In this document: positions 9,150 to 20,020 of the stretch, one piece after another
How positions within the stretch are numbered: the stretch's first letter is position 1
Layout of the letters: every line of letters begins with the position of its first letter
NCBI RefSeq assembly: GCF_030272615.1
Contig: NC_081412.1
Location: 481,187,372-481,251,371 of the forward strand
Direction of reading: 5' to 3'
Length of the DNA: 64,000 nt
From: Cryptomeria japonica
Lineage: Eukaryota > Streptophyta > Pinopsida > Cupressales > Cupressaceae
Made by a program: the position numbers and the translations under genes
The notes under the pieces: model-generated
What the model saw: only the letters and a program-made list of their open reading frames with translations
Databases searched by the model: none
What the model was told of the DNA's origin: nothing

Positions 9150-10784
9150 GGTCTCCCATACATGAGAGAGCACACTGCGGGGCAGATTCTTCGCAGTCTG
9201 CGAGATCAGATTCCCCGGCTGACTCAGGCAGAGAGGGATACGTTATCGATACTGGGTTTATGGTATGCGATCCTCATGCCAGCCATTCGATTCCATCCTG
9301 CGATGTTGATGGCACTTATGGAGCGATGGGATCCTAACGCATGTACATTCCATCTCCCAGTAGGAGAGATGACGGTTACACTTGAGGATGTGTACCGCAT
9401 ACTTTGCCTACCTATCAGAAGAGCCACCGTGACATACGCGACCGATCGGTTAGCAGAGGACTATCAGAGGGAGCAGATATACTGCATAGGGAGAGTCATG
9501 TCGAGTGAGACGAGAGGTCGCATCATGATCAGTTGGCTCTTACATCCTACAGGAGAGGTGCCCCTTGTGAGACGTCTTATGATTGCCATCATTGCACTAG
9601 CCGTCTGCCCTAATGGGCGAGGTACGCACATGCATGGGGGTCTCACATGGTGCATCAGGGCTATGGAGAGACATAGGAGAGTATATGCTTGGGGTCAGAG
9701 TATGCTTGCACATCTCTATCACAACCTCGAGGAGTATGCATTTGGACAGTGTTGTAGCTTGATGACATGCACACTTCTGCAGGTGTGGATATTTGAGCAC
9801 TTTACATGCACCAGGCCCGTCGGCTATCCGATGAGTGCGACTAGCGAGCGACCTAGGGTGTTTGCCTATCCACTTACCGGCGAGTGGAGATTTGGGGATC
9901 TACTATATTGGAGAATGACATTCGATAGATTGGCAACTGAGGTGACAGTATGGAGACCATATCTGCGGATGCACAAATGGGATGGAATGGAGAGGCAGCT
10001 AGCATGCTTACAGAGGAACCGCCTACTGAGAGGACAATCCTCACATATCATAGTCTCATTCTACTTTGACCGAGTACGGAGGCAATTTGGGCTAGAGCAG
10101 TGTGTTCCAGCCGATGTACCTATCTATACTCGACACTCACGAGTCCTTCCCAGACCCAGAGCAGTAGCGAGACCTACGACAGATGATATCGAGATTACAG
10201 ATATAGAGGGGTCCGATCAGGATGTGGTCACTGATTACTCCGCAGATCCCGGAGCACAACGCAGGTATCTCTCATGGTTTGTGAGGACATACCTAGGGCC
10301 TATCTTTCCACCAGATTACCCGACAGGCCATCCAGGTCTATGGAGACATGGAGACCGAGATGAGGATCAGGGATCCAGATCGGAGGAGCCAGAGGAGGGA
10401 GAGGGTCATGAGGAGGCAGGAGATCCTGATCCACCCATAGGAGATCAGCCTAGTGCCGAGGAGGAGGAGGAAGGAGAGGAGGATGACACAGATAGAGATG
10501 ATGATGAGGAGAACGAGGATGTGGGTGAGGATGCAGATGAGGATGAGGATGATGAGGAGGAGGATAGAGATGATGAGGAGGAGTCAGATGCAGCTCCCCA
10601 CCATTCAGGAGATGATACCATAGCCTTGGATCCTCCTCTTATTCCCCAAAAGGGGGAACACGAGGCGATACGGAGACCTGTACCCATCGTGCACAGATCA
10701 TTTGAGCATGGGGAGCCTAGTAGTTCCCAGTCACAGATGCTACCATATCACGATCCCTACTGGCGCGAGGGAGATCCAAGTATA
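9150..10784 (+). CDS. Plant mobile domain (PMD) protein, main exon
   Basis: The exon begins after the acceptor TTTTTGCATTGCAG and ends at donor GTAGGT (10785), in phase 0 at both ends. The predicted three-exon protein has 701 residues. Residues about 60-370 carry the aminotransferase-like plant mobile domain seen in MAIN/MAIL proteins and in Ty3/gypsy- or Mutator-borne proteins; the hallmark is W87-DPNACTFHLPVGEMTVTLEDV followed by YRILCLPI. A highly acidic Asp/Glu tract (about residues 450-520) follows, with long GAGGAGGA-type runs. MAIN/MAIL proteins act in nuclear silencing and genome stability; the role of transposon-borne copies is unknown. The gene is antisense to the pol of its host retrotransposon and convergent with it. 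The frame is intact over all exons, while the pol beside it has five nonsense codons. Confidence 0.8.
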
Positions 10785-10870
10785 GTAGGTTTATATTGAT
10801 TGATTAATGTTTTGATGATATAGAATGGTACTAATACAAAATCTATTCTACTGCTACAGCTAATGTGTAG

Positions 10871-11260
10871 GAGTGGCGCTCCTTGATCCAGCAAGCAATG
10901 ACAGATGTTTCCATGATGGCACAGATCCCTAGTTCCTCACAGGTTGCTTATAGGCCTCAGGGGAACGCGGGTCGACATGAGGACTTGTTTTCCCCATTTC
11001 AAGTACAAGTAGAAATATGGAGGGAGAGAGAGAGAGTTCTATCAGAGAACCTTCAGCGGGCACAGCGTGACCTAGCAGCAGCTCAGGCCGAGGCTACCTC
11101 GTATCGCGCAATCCTTATGGATAGGGGTCGTAGGAGTTCCTCTCGGAGTCATTCACGGTCTATATCACGCTATACACCTATGGGTCCACCTTCACAGCCG
11201 GATCAGGAGGGAGCGTCTAGTTGTCACTCTCCAGCCACTAGCCCTAGGGATGGGAGATGA
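10871..11260 (+). CDS. PMD gene, last exon (coiled-coil tail)
   Basis: The acceptor CTAATGTGTAG precedes GAG TGG CGC TCC, in frame with the preceding exon after an 86-bp intron. The exon encodes 129 residues: a probable coiled coil (IWRERERVLSENLQRAQRD, then LAAAQAEATSYRAI), then an Arg/Ser-rich tail (SSSRSHSRSISRYTP) ending at TGA 11258-11260. If the intron is not removed, the main exon would stop at 10797-10799 and this part would be lost. Confidence 0.65.
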   Translation, partial: EWRSLIQQAMTDVSMMAQIPSSSQVAYRPQGNAGRHEDLFSPFQVQVEIWRERERVLSENLQRAQRDLAAAQAEATSYRAILMDRGRRSSSRSHSRSISRYTPMGPPSQPDQEGASSCHSPATSPRDGR

Positions 11261-11905
11261 TCTCATGATGTAGGATAGGTCACATTTTGGATGTATAGTG
11301 ACCTACTTTTGTATATGAAAACATGATCCACATATATATATATATATACATGCTTCTCTTTGTCTCAAACGTGTTATCTTTAATGCCTAAAACAATGTAT
11401 ATTTTGATTAAAGTTAATACATTTGGTAGATGTACATGTATGTTCTGAATTTAATTTCCATGTGATTGATTTCTCAATGCTCCATGATTAAATTGATACA
11501 TGTGTGACTTAATTAAAATAAAATATTTAATCAAGTACTACATTGATGATAGAGAAGAAATATGTGTTAAGCCTAAGAATCATATAACTAATGTGATTTA
11601 ATTTAAACTTAAACACAACATGATACAATTCTACTTAACACATAAAGACATTGTATAATATGTCAGCATAATGGAAATGTAAATTTACATAAATGAATTC
11701 AAGACAAACTATAGAGTAAAGGAACACGCTTGTCAAGAACAAAGCAATATAGATTAAACAAAATATCATTTAATTCTATTTGCTCTAACAAAGATATGCT
11801 AACATATTATCCAATTTTGAAGAAGTGAAAAGAAGATAGATGAAATGAAAGATAAGGAATGAGGAATTAAGCATAGTATCTACGCAAGTGCATAGCATTT
11901 ATAGG
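11261..11905. other. Intergenic space between convergent PMD and pol
   Basis: AT-rich and non-coding, with a short (AT)n run at 11331-11350. Both the plus-strand PMD transcript and the minus-strand pol transcript would run through or terminate here, giving overlapping 3' ends. Confidence 0.5.
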
Positions 11906-14134
11906 TTATTTAAGAGGCATACCGTCTACATCCGCTATTTTGTAAGCACCTGATCCATAATCTTCAATAACAATATACGGTCCAGGCCAATTAGGACTAA
12001 ATTTTCCCTTTTCTTCAGGTAAGGTATTCACATTGCGCTGATTCTCATAGAGAACTAAGTCACCTACTGAGAAGGAACGTTAAATAACCTTATCATTATA
12101 GCTTCGTTGTAGAGTTTTGTGATACGCTTGAATATGCTCAAGAGCATTTATAAGCTGTTCATCAAGCATCTCAAGCTGTTGAAGTCTTTGTTCTCTATAA
12201 GAGTCATCATCTACTATACCTTTGAGAGAAACTCTAAGTGATGGAATCTCTAACTCTAAAAGCATAATAGCATCAGCACCATAAACAAGATTATAAGGGG
12301 TAGTTCCTATAGCAATTCGTACACTCGTTCGGTAGGCCCAAAGAGCATAGATTAGCTGAGTACTCCAATCCTTACCATGCTTATTCACGGTTTTGCGAAG
12401 AATTTGTTCAATTATCTTATTGGATGATTCGGCTTGACCATTTGATTGAGGATAGTATGGTGTAGAAAATCGATGTTTGATATAATATTTCTCGAGGAAT
12501 TTCTTCACGTCCTTGTTCTTAAATGATGTCCTATTATCTGAGATTATAGTGGAAGGTATCCCGAATCGAGAAATAATGTTTTCTAGAAGAAATTGACAAA
12601 TCACTTCAGCAGTAGTAGAGCGAAGGGGAACAGCTTCTACCCACTTTGTAAAGTAATCTGTTGCGGTTATAATGAAAGTGTGTCCTTGAGATGAAGGAGG
12701 AGAGATTTTACCGATGAGATCCAACCCCCATGCAGAGAAAGGCCAAGAAGCTACATGAGAACGAAGTTCTTGGGCAGGAGCATGAATCAGATTATTGTGT
12801 TGTTGACATTGATGACATTTCTTAACAAATGAAAAAGAATCCTTCTGCATAGTTTGCCAATAATATCCCATACGAAGCAATCTTTGAACCAAGGATTTGC
12901 CTCCAAAATGCCCCCCACAGGAACCTGAATGTGCCTCTTCAAGAGCAATAGGGATTTCCGATTTGTTAAGACAGCGAAGGAAAAGACCGTTATAACCCCT
13001 TCGATAAAGAACATTAGAAAGAATGATATATCTAGCGGACAGCTTGCGGATTCTAGCCCGAGTGTTCCTATTGGCGGAATCAGGAAAGGTACCATCGGTC
13101 AAGTATCTTACGATATGCGAATACCATTCATCTGAGTCTATAAAGTCACAACATGTCACCAAGCTAGAATCACCTACAATAGCTGGAGAAATAAGGTTGT
13201 GAATAACAAATTTAAGATCAACCACAAGGTCCTCTAGAGATACAAGAGAAGCCACACATGCCATTGCGTCCGCATGTCGATTATCTTTTCGAGGAACAGG
13301 TTCCATGGTATAAGAATCGAATTTTTGTAACAAAGAGATAGCAAGGTCTTTATATTGTGATAATTTGTCTTGTTTTGCTTGATACAGTCCTGCTACTTGT
13401 CTTATAATCAATTGAGAATCTCCATAAATATGTATGTGCTTTACATTCAAAGCCAAGGCTGCCTTTATTCCTGCTATAAGAGCCTCGTACTCAGCAATGT
13501 TATTGGTACATAGGAAATTGAGATGATAAGATAAGGGAATGGATTTCTTTGTAGGAGAAATTAGAACAACACCTGCCCCCGATCCCGTACGACACTTAGA
13601 GCCATCAAAGTACAACTCCCAAGTTTCATCTTTCTCTATACAAAGAATGAAGTCATCGGGAAAAGACTCAGGGTTAGGGAAGGAGAAAGGTGAAGGGGCC
13701 TCAACTAAGTGATCGGTCAACGCTTGCCCTTTAATTGCTCTTTGTGAAACAAATTTAAGGTCAAATTTAGTTAACATCATAACCCACTTAGCTAGGCGCC
13801 CTGATAAATCAGTTTTAGAGAAAAGATGCTTCAAAGGATCAAACTTTACCATGATATGGACTTCTGAATTTAAAAGATAATGTCTCAATTTCTGAGTCGC
13901 AAACACCAAGGCCAAGCATTGTCTTTCTATCGCAGAATATCGGATCTCATAATCGAGTAAGGTACGACTTATATAATAAACCGGACATTCCTTACCATCC
14001 TTATCATGTTGTGCCAATAATGCTGCGAGAGCATGAGGGGAAGCAGCTATATAAAGAAGAAAGGATTTAGAAGGTTCGGCAGGTTGAAAGATAGGAGGAT
14101 TAGCCAAATATACTTTTAAATTTTCAAATGCTTG
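11906..14134 (-). pseudogene. Tat pol: RNase H, archaeal-type RNase H and integrase
   Basis: Reading from 14134, after an in-frame TAG at 14135-14137. Numbering from the Met at 14107: ordinary RNase H at about residues 10-130 (YYISRTLLDYEIRYSAIERQ); an archaeal-type second RNase H at about 163-290 with D168, E206, D230 and D280; integrase with the zinc-binding H393, H400, C431, C434 and the catalytic D463, D524, E560. The segment usually written SDNGTSF reads SDNRTSF here. An in-frame TAA at 12080-12082 cuts off the integrase C-terminus, but the frame continues through a recognisable tail (NWPGPYIVIEDYGSGAYKI) to the true stop at 11906-11908. The double RNase H assigns the element to Tat (Ogre/Retand-like). 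No frameshift was seen. Confidence 0.88.
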
Positions 14135-14137
14135 CTA

Positions 14138-14689
14138 ACAATCTTCGTTCCATTGAAAAGTGATATTCTTTTTGAGAAGTTGAGTAAAAGGAAAAGTACG
14201 ATCCGCAAGTTGAGATACGAACCTACGAATAGCTTGAATCTTTCCTTGTAAGCTTTTGAGTTGAGACACATTTCTAGGAGGTGGCAGGTTGACAATAGCA
14301 TCTATTTTCTTAGTGTCCACCTCAATCCCACGATGCGAAACTATGAATCCTAATAGTTTTCCACTATCCACACCAAAAACACATTTTCAGGGATTCAAGC
14401 GCATGTGATATTTACGAATTCTTTCAAAGATTTGACGAAGGATCTTAATATGATCTATACGGAGAATGGATTTGGCTAAAATATCATCAACATAATCTTC
14501 TAAAATCTTATGCATATAATCATGAAAGATAAGAGTCATCGCTTGTTGATAAGTTGCGCCGGCGTTTTTAAGTCCAAAAGGCATCATCACCCAACAAAAC
14601 GTACCCCAAGGAATGGTGAAAGCAGTTTTGAATTGATCTTGAGGATTAATGAAAATTTGATTGTATCCTGAAAAACCATCCATGAAGGA
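14138..14689 (-). pseudogene. Tat pol: reverse transcriptase palm and connection
   Basis: The segment lies between nonsense codons TAA (14690-14692) and TAG (14135-14137), with another TGA at 14387-14389. It contains FMDGFSGYNQI, MPFGLKNAGATYQ and the catalytic box YVDD at about 14483-14494, then the typical GFIVSHRGIEVD region. All three parts are in one frame. The enzyme would synthesise cDNA in the virus-like particle. The nonsense codons make this copy non-functional. Confidence 0.88.
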
Positions 14690-14692
14690 TTA

Positions 14693-17181
14693 CAAAGCAT
14701 GTCCTGCTATAGAATCAACTATCATGTCAATGTTTGGGAGAGGGAAATCATCTTTTAAAGAAGCCTTATTTAAATCTCGAAAGTCGGTACACATTCTTAT
14801 TTTATTATCTGATTTAGCCACAGCGACAATATTTGAAATCCACGGGGAATAATCAATAGGGCGGATAAATCCAGCCTCCAATAATTTTTCAATCTCAGCC
14901 TTAACAAGCAAAGCTACCTTAGGATTCATTTTTCGAATCTTTTGTTTCACAGGCTTAGCATCAGGAACTAAGACAATATTATGAGTAACAATCTTAGGAT
15001 CTATACCAGGCATGTCAGAGTATGTCCAAGCAAAGATCTCAGGGAATTCATGCAATAAATCTGCATATTGTTTTTGTTCTTCTTCATCCAAACACTTTCC
15101 AATTTTAATAACTTTTTCTTCATTGCAAGGATCCATCTTAACATCAATGGTGTCACTTATGAGAAGATTACTTTGTTGAGGAATATCCTTTAACTGAGGG
15201 AATTCTTCCACAATCTCATCATTATCAATCTCTCTTCCAAAATAAGCTTCAGTGTTCAAACAATAAGGAAATCCCCTATTGTGATGATAACGAGGAAGAG
15301 TATCATATGCTCGTAAAAACTCAGCTAAAGCATCATCGGTAGGAAAGACATCCAAAGCATAGGCACACGAAGGATCCCCATCAATATACTCAGGGTGTCT
15401 CATTGGTAGAGACGTAGAAATAACAGTAACATTAATACATGGTCTCTTAGAAGCTTTAGTGCGCTTGTAGGGATTATAACCAAGTCCAAAGGTCTCATCA
15501 TAAAGATTATTCCCTAGAGGAACCTTTATCCCTTGTTCGTGAGCGCCACAACCATTTCCATTATACCCATACTTAGCTAAAATACGAAAACCATGACCAT
15601 AACGATTAGCCATTTTAGAAAGAGAAGGTGGTTTTTCATAAGACAAAGAATCAAATCCTTCAGAATTAGAGGTGTGAGGAGAAGAAGTTTGAGAAGCGGC
15701 CACAAAATTATTGTTCATAGGTTCAGGTAAGATTGATTGATTTTTAGTTTCTTCCTTCTTTTTAACATTAAGCTCTCTAGGAGGAACCCTATACTCACCT
15801 ACAAAGGTGGGATTAAAATCAAGAGATCCCCAATCGTCTTCTGCGAGAACCTTCTCAGGATCAAAAGCCTTTTCATGTGTAGATTCAAGTTGAGAAGAAT
15901 CTTCTTCAGGAACTTTAGGCTCATCCAAAGAATTTTGATTATCAGAGGATGATGATTCGTCCATAGGTATCTTGTTTAAAGAGTCATCACTAGAAGAGGA
16001 AGGTTTAGAAGAACTCCCTTTGGAAGTAGATGTTTGCAAACAAGCTTGAAAATTAGTATCGCCTATCAAGGTATATGTCTTATTGTTATAAATAAATTTA
16101 ACTTGTCTATGCAATGTAGAGGGGACAGCTTGCATACTATGAATCCAAGGTCTCCCTAATAACAAGTTGTATGTTAGATTTCCCGACCTAACATGGATAG
16201 GAGTAGGCAAAGTAACAGGTCCCACTGTGATGGGTAAGGTGATAATACCCAATGAAGACTTAGCCACATTATCAAAGCCTCGAATGGGACGAGAGTCAAG
16301 CTTAATAAGGGATGTATCCACATTCATCTTATGCAACAGATTAATGCTACACACATTAAGGCCAAAGCCATTATCTACCAGTGTTCGTCTTATAGCAGTG
16401 TCATTTATGATAACCACAATCATCAAGGGATCATATTGATGTTGAATTTCACTAGTAGGCAATTCATCTTGAGTAAACACAATTTGAGCTTTAGGATTCA
16501 TCGCAGAGTTAACCAAAGACACTATATTACTAGATGTATTAGGTGGAGGAACATTCAAATCTTTCAAGGCATCTTGTAACATTCCATGATGAGCGGAAGA
16601 AGTTTGGATCAAATCCCAAAGGGATATCTTAGCAGTGGTAGCTTTAAGTTGTTCTATGAGATCATATTCCTTACCAAGAACTTGTGAAATACGTGGAGCT
16701 TGCGGAAGAATTGGTTGAGGATTAGGAAGAGAAACTGGAGTAACAGGAGGAGGATTAGGCTGCCTATTATTTCTAGTATTATAAGTATGGGCAACCACAT
16801 TATAACTCTCTCTAGTTAATTGCTTGGCATAACTATAAGGACTTATAGGTTTTCTTCCTTGCACAGTGATGATAGGTTTATTCGGAGTAAGAAAGGAATC
16901 ATGACCATACCCTCCTTGGACAGTAAGGAGAGGTCATTTAGGAACTTGAAAGGTGGGAGAAGGATAAGCACCTTGGACTTCAAAGAGAGGCTTATTATGC
17001 TCTTTCAGGTTTATCATGTTAACTAATTTAGAAGTTTTGTTCTTGTTTATAGATTTCCATAAAGCCACAAAGTCATCAAGAGCATCATCCAACAAAGCAT
17101 GATCATATCTATTAAAAGGTTTATCTTTTGATTCAAAAGGAGACATCTCTTCATAGAGGGGATCATTGAAAACAACCAAAA
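14693..17181 (-). pseudogene. Tat polyprotein: linker, protease, G-patch-like motif, RT start
   Basis: In the same frame as the rest of pol. From the high-coordinate end: an acidic region (MSPFESKDKPFNRYDHALL), three related motifs (FEVQGAYPS, LTVQGGYGH, ITVQGRKPI), an in-frame TGA at 16934-16936, then a Pro/Asn-rich linker. Numbering from the Met at 16864: aspartic-protease-like fold at about residues 120-280 with LVDNG (D164) in the active-site position, a Ser-rich spacer, a G-patch-like motif at about 420-450 (YGHGFRILAKYGYNGNGCG) followed by FGLGYNP, and the RT N-terminus from about 600 (FAWTYSDMPGIDP). No Gag or zinc knuckle precedes the protease. The start of this ORF continues at 24217-24466 beyond an insertion. 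Confidence 0.82.
17092..17181 (-). repeat. 90-bp duplication flanking the inserted block (copy A)
   Basis: Nearly identical to 24127-24217, in the same orientation, and encodes VVFNDPLYEEMSPFESKDKP and onward. Copy A continues into the rest of pol; the other copy continues into the ORF start. The inserted block lies between them. It is too long to be a target-site duplication, so it points to recombination or template switching at insertion. Confidence 0.75.
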
Positions 17182-17420
17182 TCCTACATACATACATATA
17201 ACAAGATAAAATTATGCATACTCCTAGTAAAGCAAAAAAAACCATCAAAACCATCATTAACTCGCACAGGATCAAAACCATACTGAAACACACTAGATCT
17301 AGAGGGGATCAAGAGAGGAGGAGGAGGAGTATACGTTTGGACAATGTTGTAGCTTGATGACATGCACACTTCTGTAAGTGTGGATATTTGAGCACTTTAC
17401 ATGCACCAGGCCCTCCACAA
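17182..17420. other. Mosaic junction DNA
   Basis: A patchwork of short fragments. 17270-17292 matches the reverse complement of about 21365-21388 (inside the gag-pro ORF). About 17 bp near 17310-17327 match the reverse complement of the region just after 21715. 17338-17415 is a near copy, in the same orientation, of PMD exon sequence at 9747-9822. This looks like filler DNA from template switching or end joining. Confidence 0.6.
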
Positions 17421-18262
17421 CAAGTAACATGGTCCCTCTAACAATCATACCTAATCCAAAATAACAAGTAAAATTAAATCGAAGCATTTTGGTTTATCTT
17501 TTGATTTTGGATGATAGTTGTCCTAAATCTAAAAAGTGTGTTGGCATTCATTCGAAGTTTCAGTGCTTTATTCAATTTTTTTGCAATTTGTGACTTTTGA
17601 AATTAAGTGTTTAATTGCAGCAACTTTGATTTCTGCTTTCAAAATTGAATTTTGCGTGAAATTGAGTCAACTTTTAAATTTCAAAGCTTGCATTGCTTTT
17701 AGTATTCCCTCTAAAATCATACAATTCAAAATTTCAGTTTCCCTCTCTTTTTTCAAAATTCAAATTTTGCACTCTTCAACAATCTTGGTAGGGTTCAATT
17801 TTGAGATTGCAACTTTAATTTGGCCTATCTACAGATCGTAAAATCACTCAATTTTTTCAGATTAGCTTTAAAATCATCATAACTTTCATCCTTGAAAATT
17901 TCGAAAAAAGTTGCGAGGACCGTGTGCACTCCGTTCGCCACGGTCCCCGACATTTTTTCTGAAACTTCGGGAGATTGTCATGATTGCATTTAACAGCTTA
18001 AATCTAGGAGATTGGCTGATTTTATTGAAATTTGCTACCTCTAAATTCGAAAATAAATTCAAAATTCAAGATCTCAATTTTCAAGATAAATATTAAAATT
18101 AAGTGCTACCCCCTTGGCCCTAATTTTCAATTGTGCCTACCTTTTTTGGAAGTTGTGTTTCCCTCTTCTTTCACAAAGTTCAAATTGGATTATCATTATC
18201 TCATTGTTCAATTTCGCCAACTTTATTTTCAAAATTCAAAATCTTCTCTCTCTCTCTAGTGC
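17421..18262 (+). other. Upstream region of the gag-pro element
   Basis: AT-rich and non-coding. 17911-17990 resembles the Tat LTR read in the element's own sense (flanks GAAAATTT..AAAGTTG and CCCCGACATTTTT), enclosing a GGACCGTG..CACGGTCC palindrome whose inner part is inverted relative to the Tat LTR. This suggests that a diverged or truncated 5' LTR/leader is present. No LTR start like that at 22453 was found, so the 5' end of the element is unresolved. Confidence 0.45.
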
Positions 18263-20020
18263 ATGAGTTTTACAACAATAAGCCCTACTTACACTATTCC
18301 CGTTAGACGAAGCCTTAGAATTAAGTCTTTCCAAGGTTTAATTACCGAGGAGATGGAACCTAATTTGAATGGCCTTTTTAACGAGGACATGGGTAATTCC
18401 TCTAATCCTCTTAATGATGAAGAAGCTCTCCATGAGGTTTCTGTAGAACAACTTTCGAAATTGGATAACCAATTTGATAATTTTCAGCAATGAATGTCTC
18501 AAGAATACCCCAATAGTCAAGCTCTTTCATTAATTGAGGGTCTAAAACGTATGGTTCAAAGTGATAAGAATGGAATTGATATTTTGCATAGTATTGCACA
18601 CATTGTGGATTCGAATGTGATGCCTATGAAAAGTTGTGCCGAAACTTTAGGTTATACACAACCTCCTACTCAAGTCAATCATTCTATTCCTTTGACAACT
18701 TCTATTGCTAGTATACCTACTTTTACATCAAACATAATGACTACTTCAATACAAAACATTCCACCTATGATCACCAGTCATGGGGGCAATCCTTCTTCTT
18801 CAATCAACCCTCTCCCTTCATTCAATCCGACTTCCTCATTCATTCCTTCAATGAGTGTCCCTATTACATCTCCACAAATGAACATGACGCAAGGGGGCAA
18901 TTCATTTAACCATTCCATTCCTCCTTGTAGTGTTCCTTCTTTCCAATCATCTCCTATGACTAACTATCATAGTGTCCCGCCACCTTACTCTCAATCAATA
19001 CCTTCTTTCAATAACATAATACCTCCATCACAATCTAACATGTCTAATATGAACTCTTCGCCTGAAGCGACCATTAACAATCTTGCACAAACTGTCTCTT
19101 CTTTACAGCAACAAATTGCCTCTATGAATCAATCTAAGTTTAGTGTGCCCACATTTGATGTTGCGAGCCCACTTTCTCTTGACATTGTTCGAGCTATCCC
19201 CCTTAAGCATGTTGAAATCCCACAGTTGGAACTTTATAATGGTAAAGGTGATCCTCTAACCCATGTTAAGACCTTTCAAACAATATGTACCGATTTTGCT
19301 CATGACCAAAGGTTGCTTGCAAAACTGTTTACTAGAACATTAAGAGATAAGGCTCTACAATGGTATTGCTCGTTGCCTTCCTATTCTATTACTTCTTTCC
19401 AACAACTTGCAAATGCTTTTATTCAACAATTTCAAAACAATATAAGTCCTAAAGTTACTTTGATTGATTTAATGCATTGTAAACAAGGTGTTAAAGAAAA
19501 AGTGACTGATTTCATTGGTAGATATAAGCATTTATGTGCTCAAATTTCTTTTCCAGTCCCTGACAATGATATTCAAAGAATCTTTATTTCTAATTTACAA
19601 AAAGATATTAGAGAAAAACTTCTGTTTTCTGAGTTTACTTCTTTCCAACAGTTGTGTGCAACTCTTCACAATTATCAACTGACTGTGAGTCAAATGGAAC
19701 AAGCAAATCCTATGGCTCCGAGTGATAAGGGTGATAGTAGTCAACAACCATTTGGGAAGTTTAAACCAAACAGAGGGTTCATTAAGTTCAATGAAAACAT
19801 CACCAACAACAATGTGAATGCAGCATCAGGTGTGCCTCCTATTTCTAAGTTTTTCAAGAAAGAAAGAGAGTTTACTCCTTTGAATGAATCATTGCATAGT
19901 ATTATGAATAAGTTATTGGAACGAAATGTGCTTACCCTCCCTCCTATAAAGCAAATAGATCCTGCAAAGATTAATTCACCCTATTTTGATAACAAATCTT
20001 TTTGTCAATTTCATCGTTAA
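18263..20020 (+). pseudogene. Retrotransposon Gag (plus-strand element)
   Basis: One open frame from ATG 18263 is broken by TGA at 18491-18493 and TAA at 20018-20020. It has a long Pro/Ser/Asn-rich N-terminal region, then a Gag core at about 19200-19690 (IPQLELYNGKGDPLTHVKTF, DKALQWYCSLP, and IGRYKHLCAQISF). A zinc-knuckle-like motif at about 20003-20044 has the plant CHHC pattern (CQFHR, then PGHDTEKC), and the second stop falls inside it. This protein would form the particle. Frame and spacing continue directly into the protease-like part, so gag-pro was one polyprotein of about 1,145 codons. Confidence 0.82.

Noticed and set aside
10445-10687. Poly-Ser open frame opposite the PMD acidic tract
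   Set aside because: Mirror of GAGGAGGAT-type codons in the real PMD exon; low complexity only.
12929-13135. Plus-strand open frame inside pol
   Set aside because: Shadow of the integrase/RNase H coding strand.
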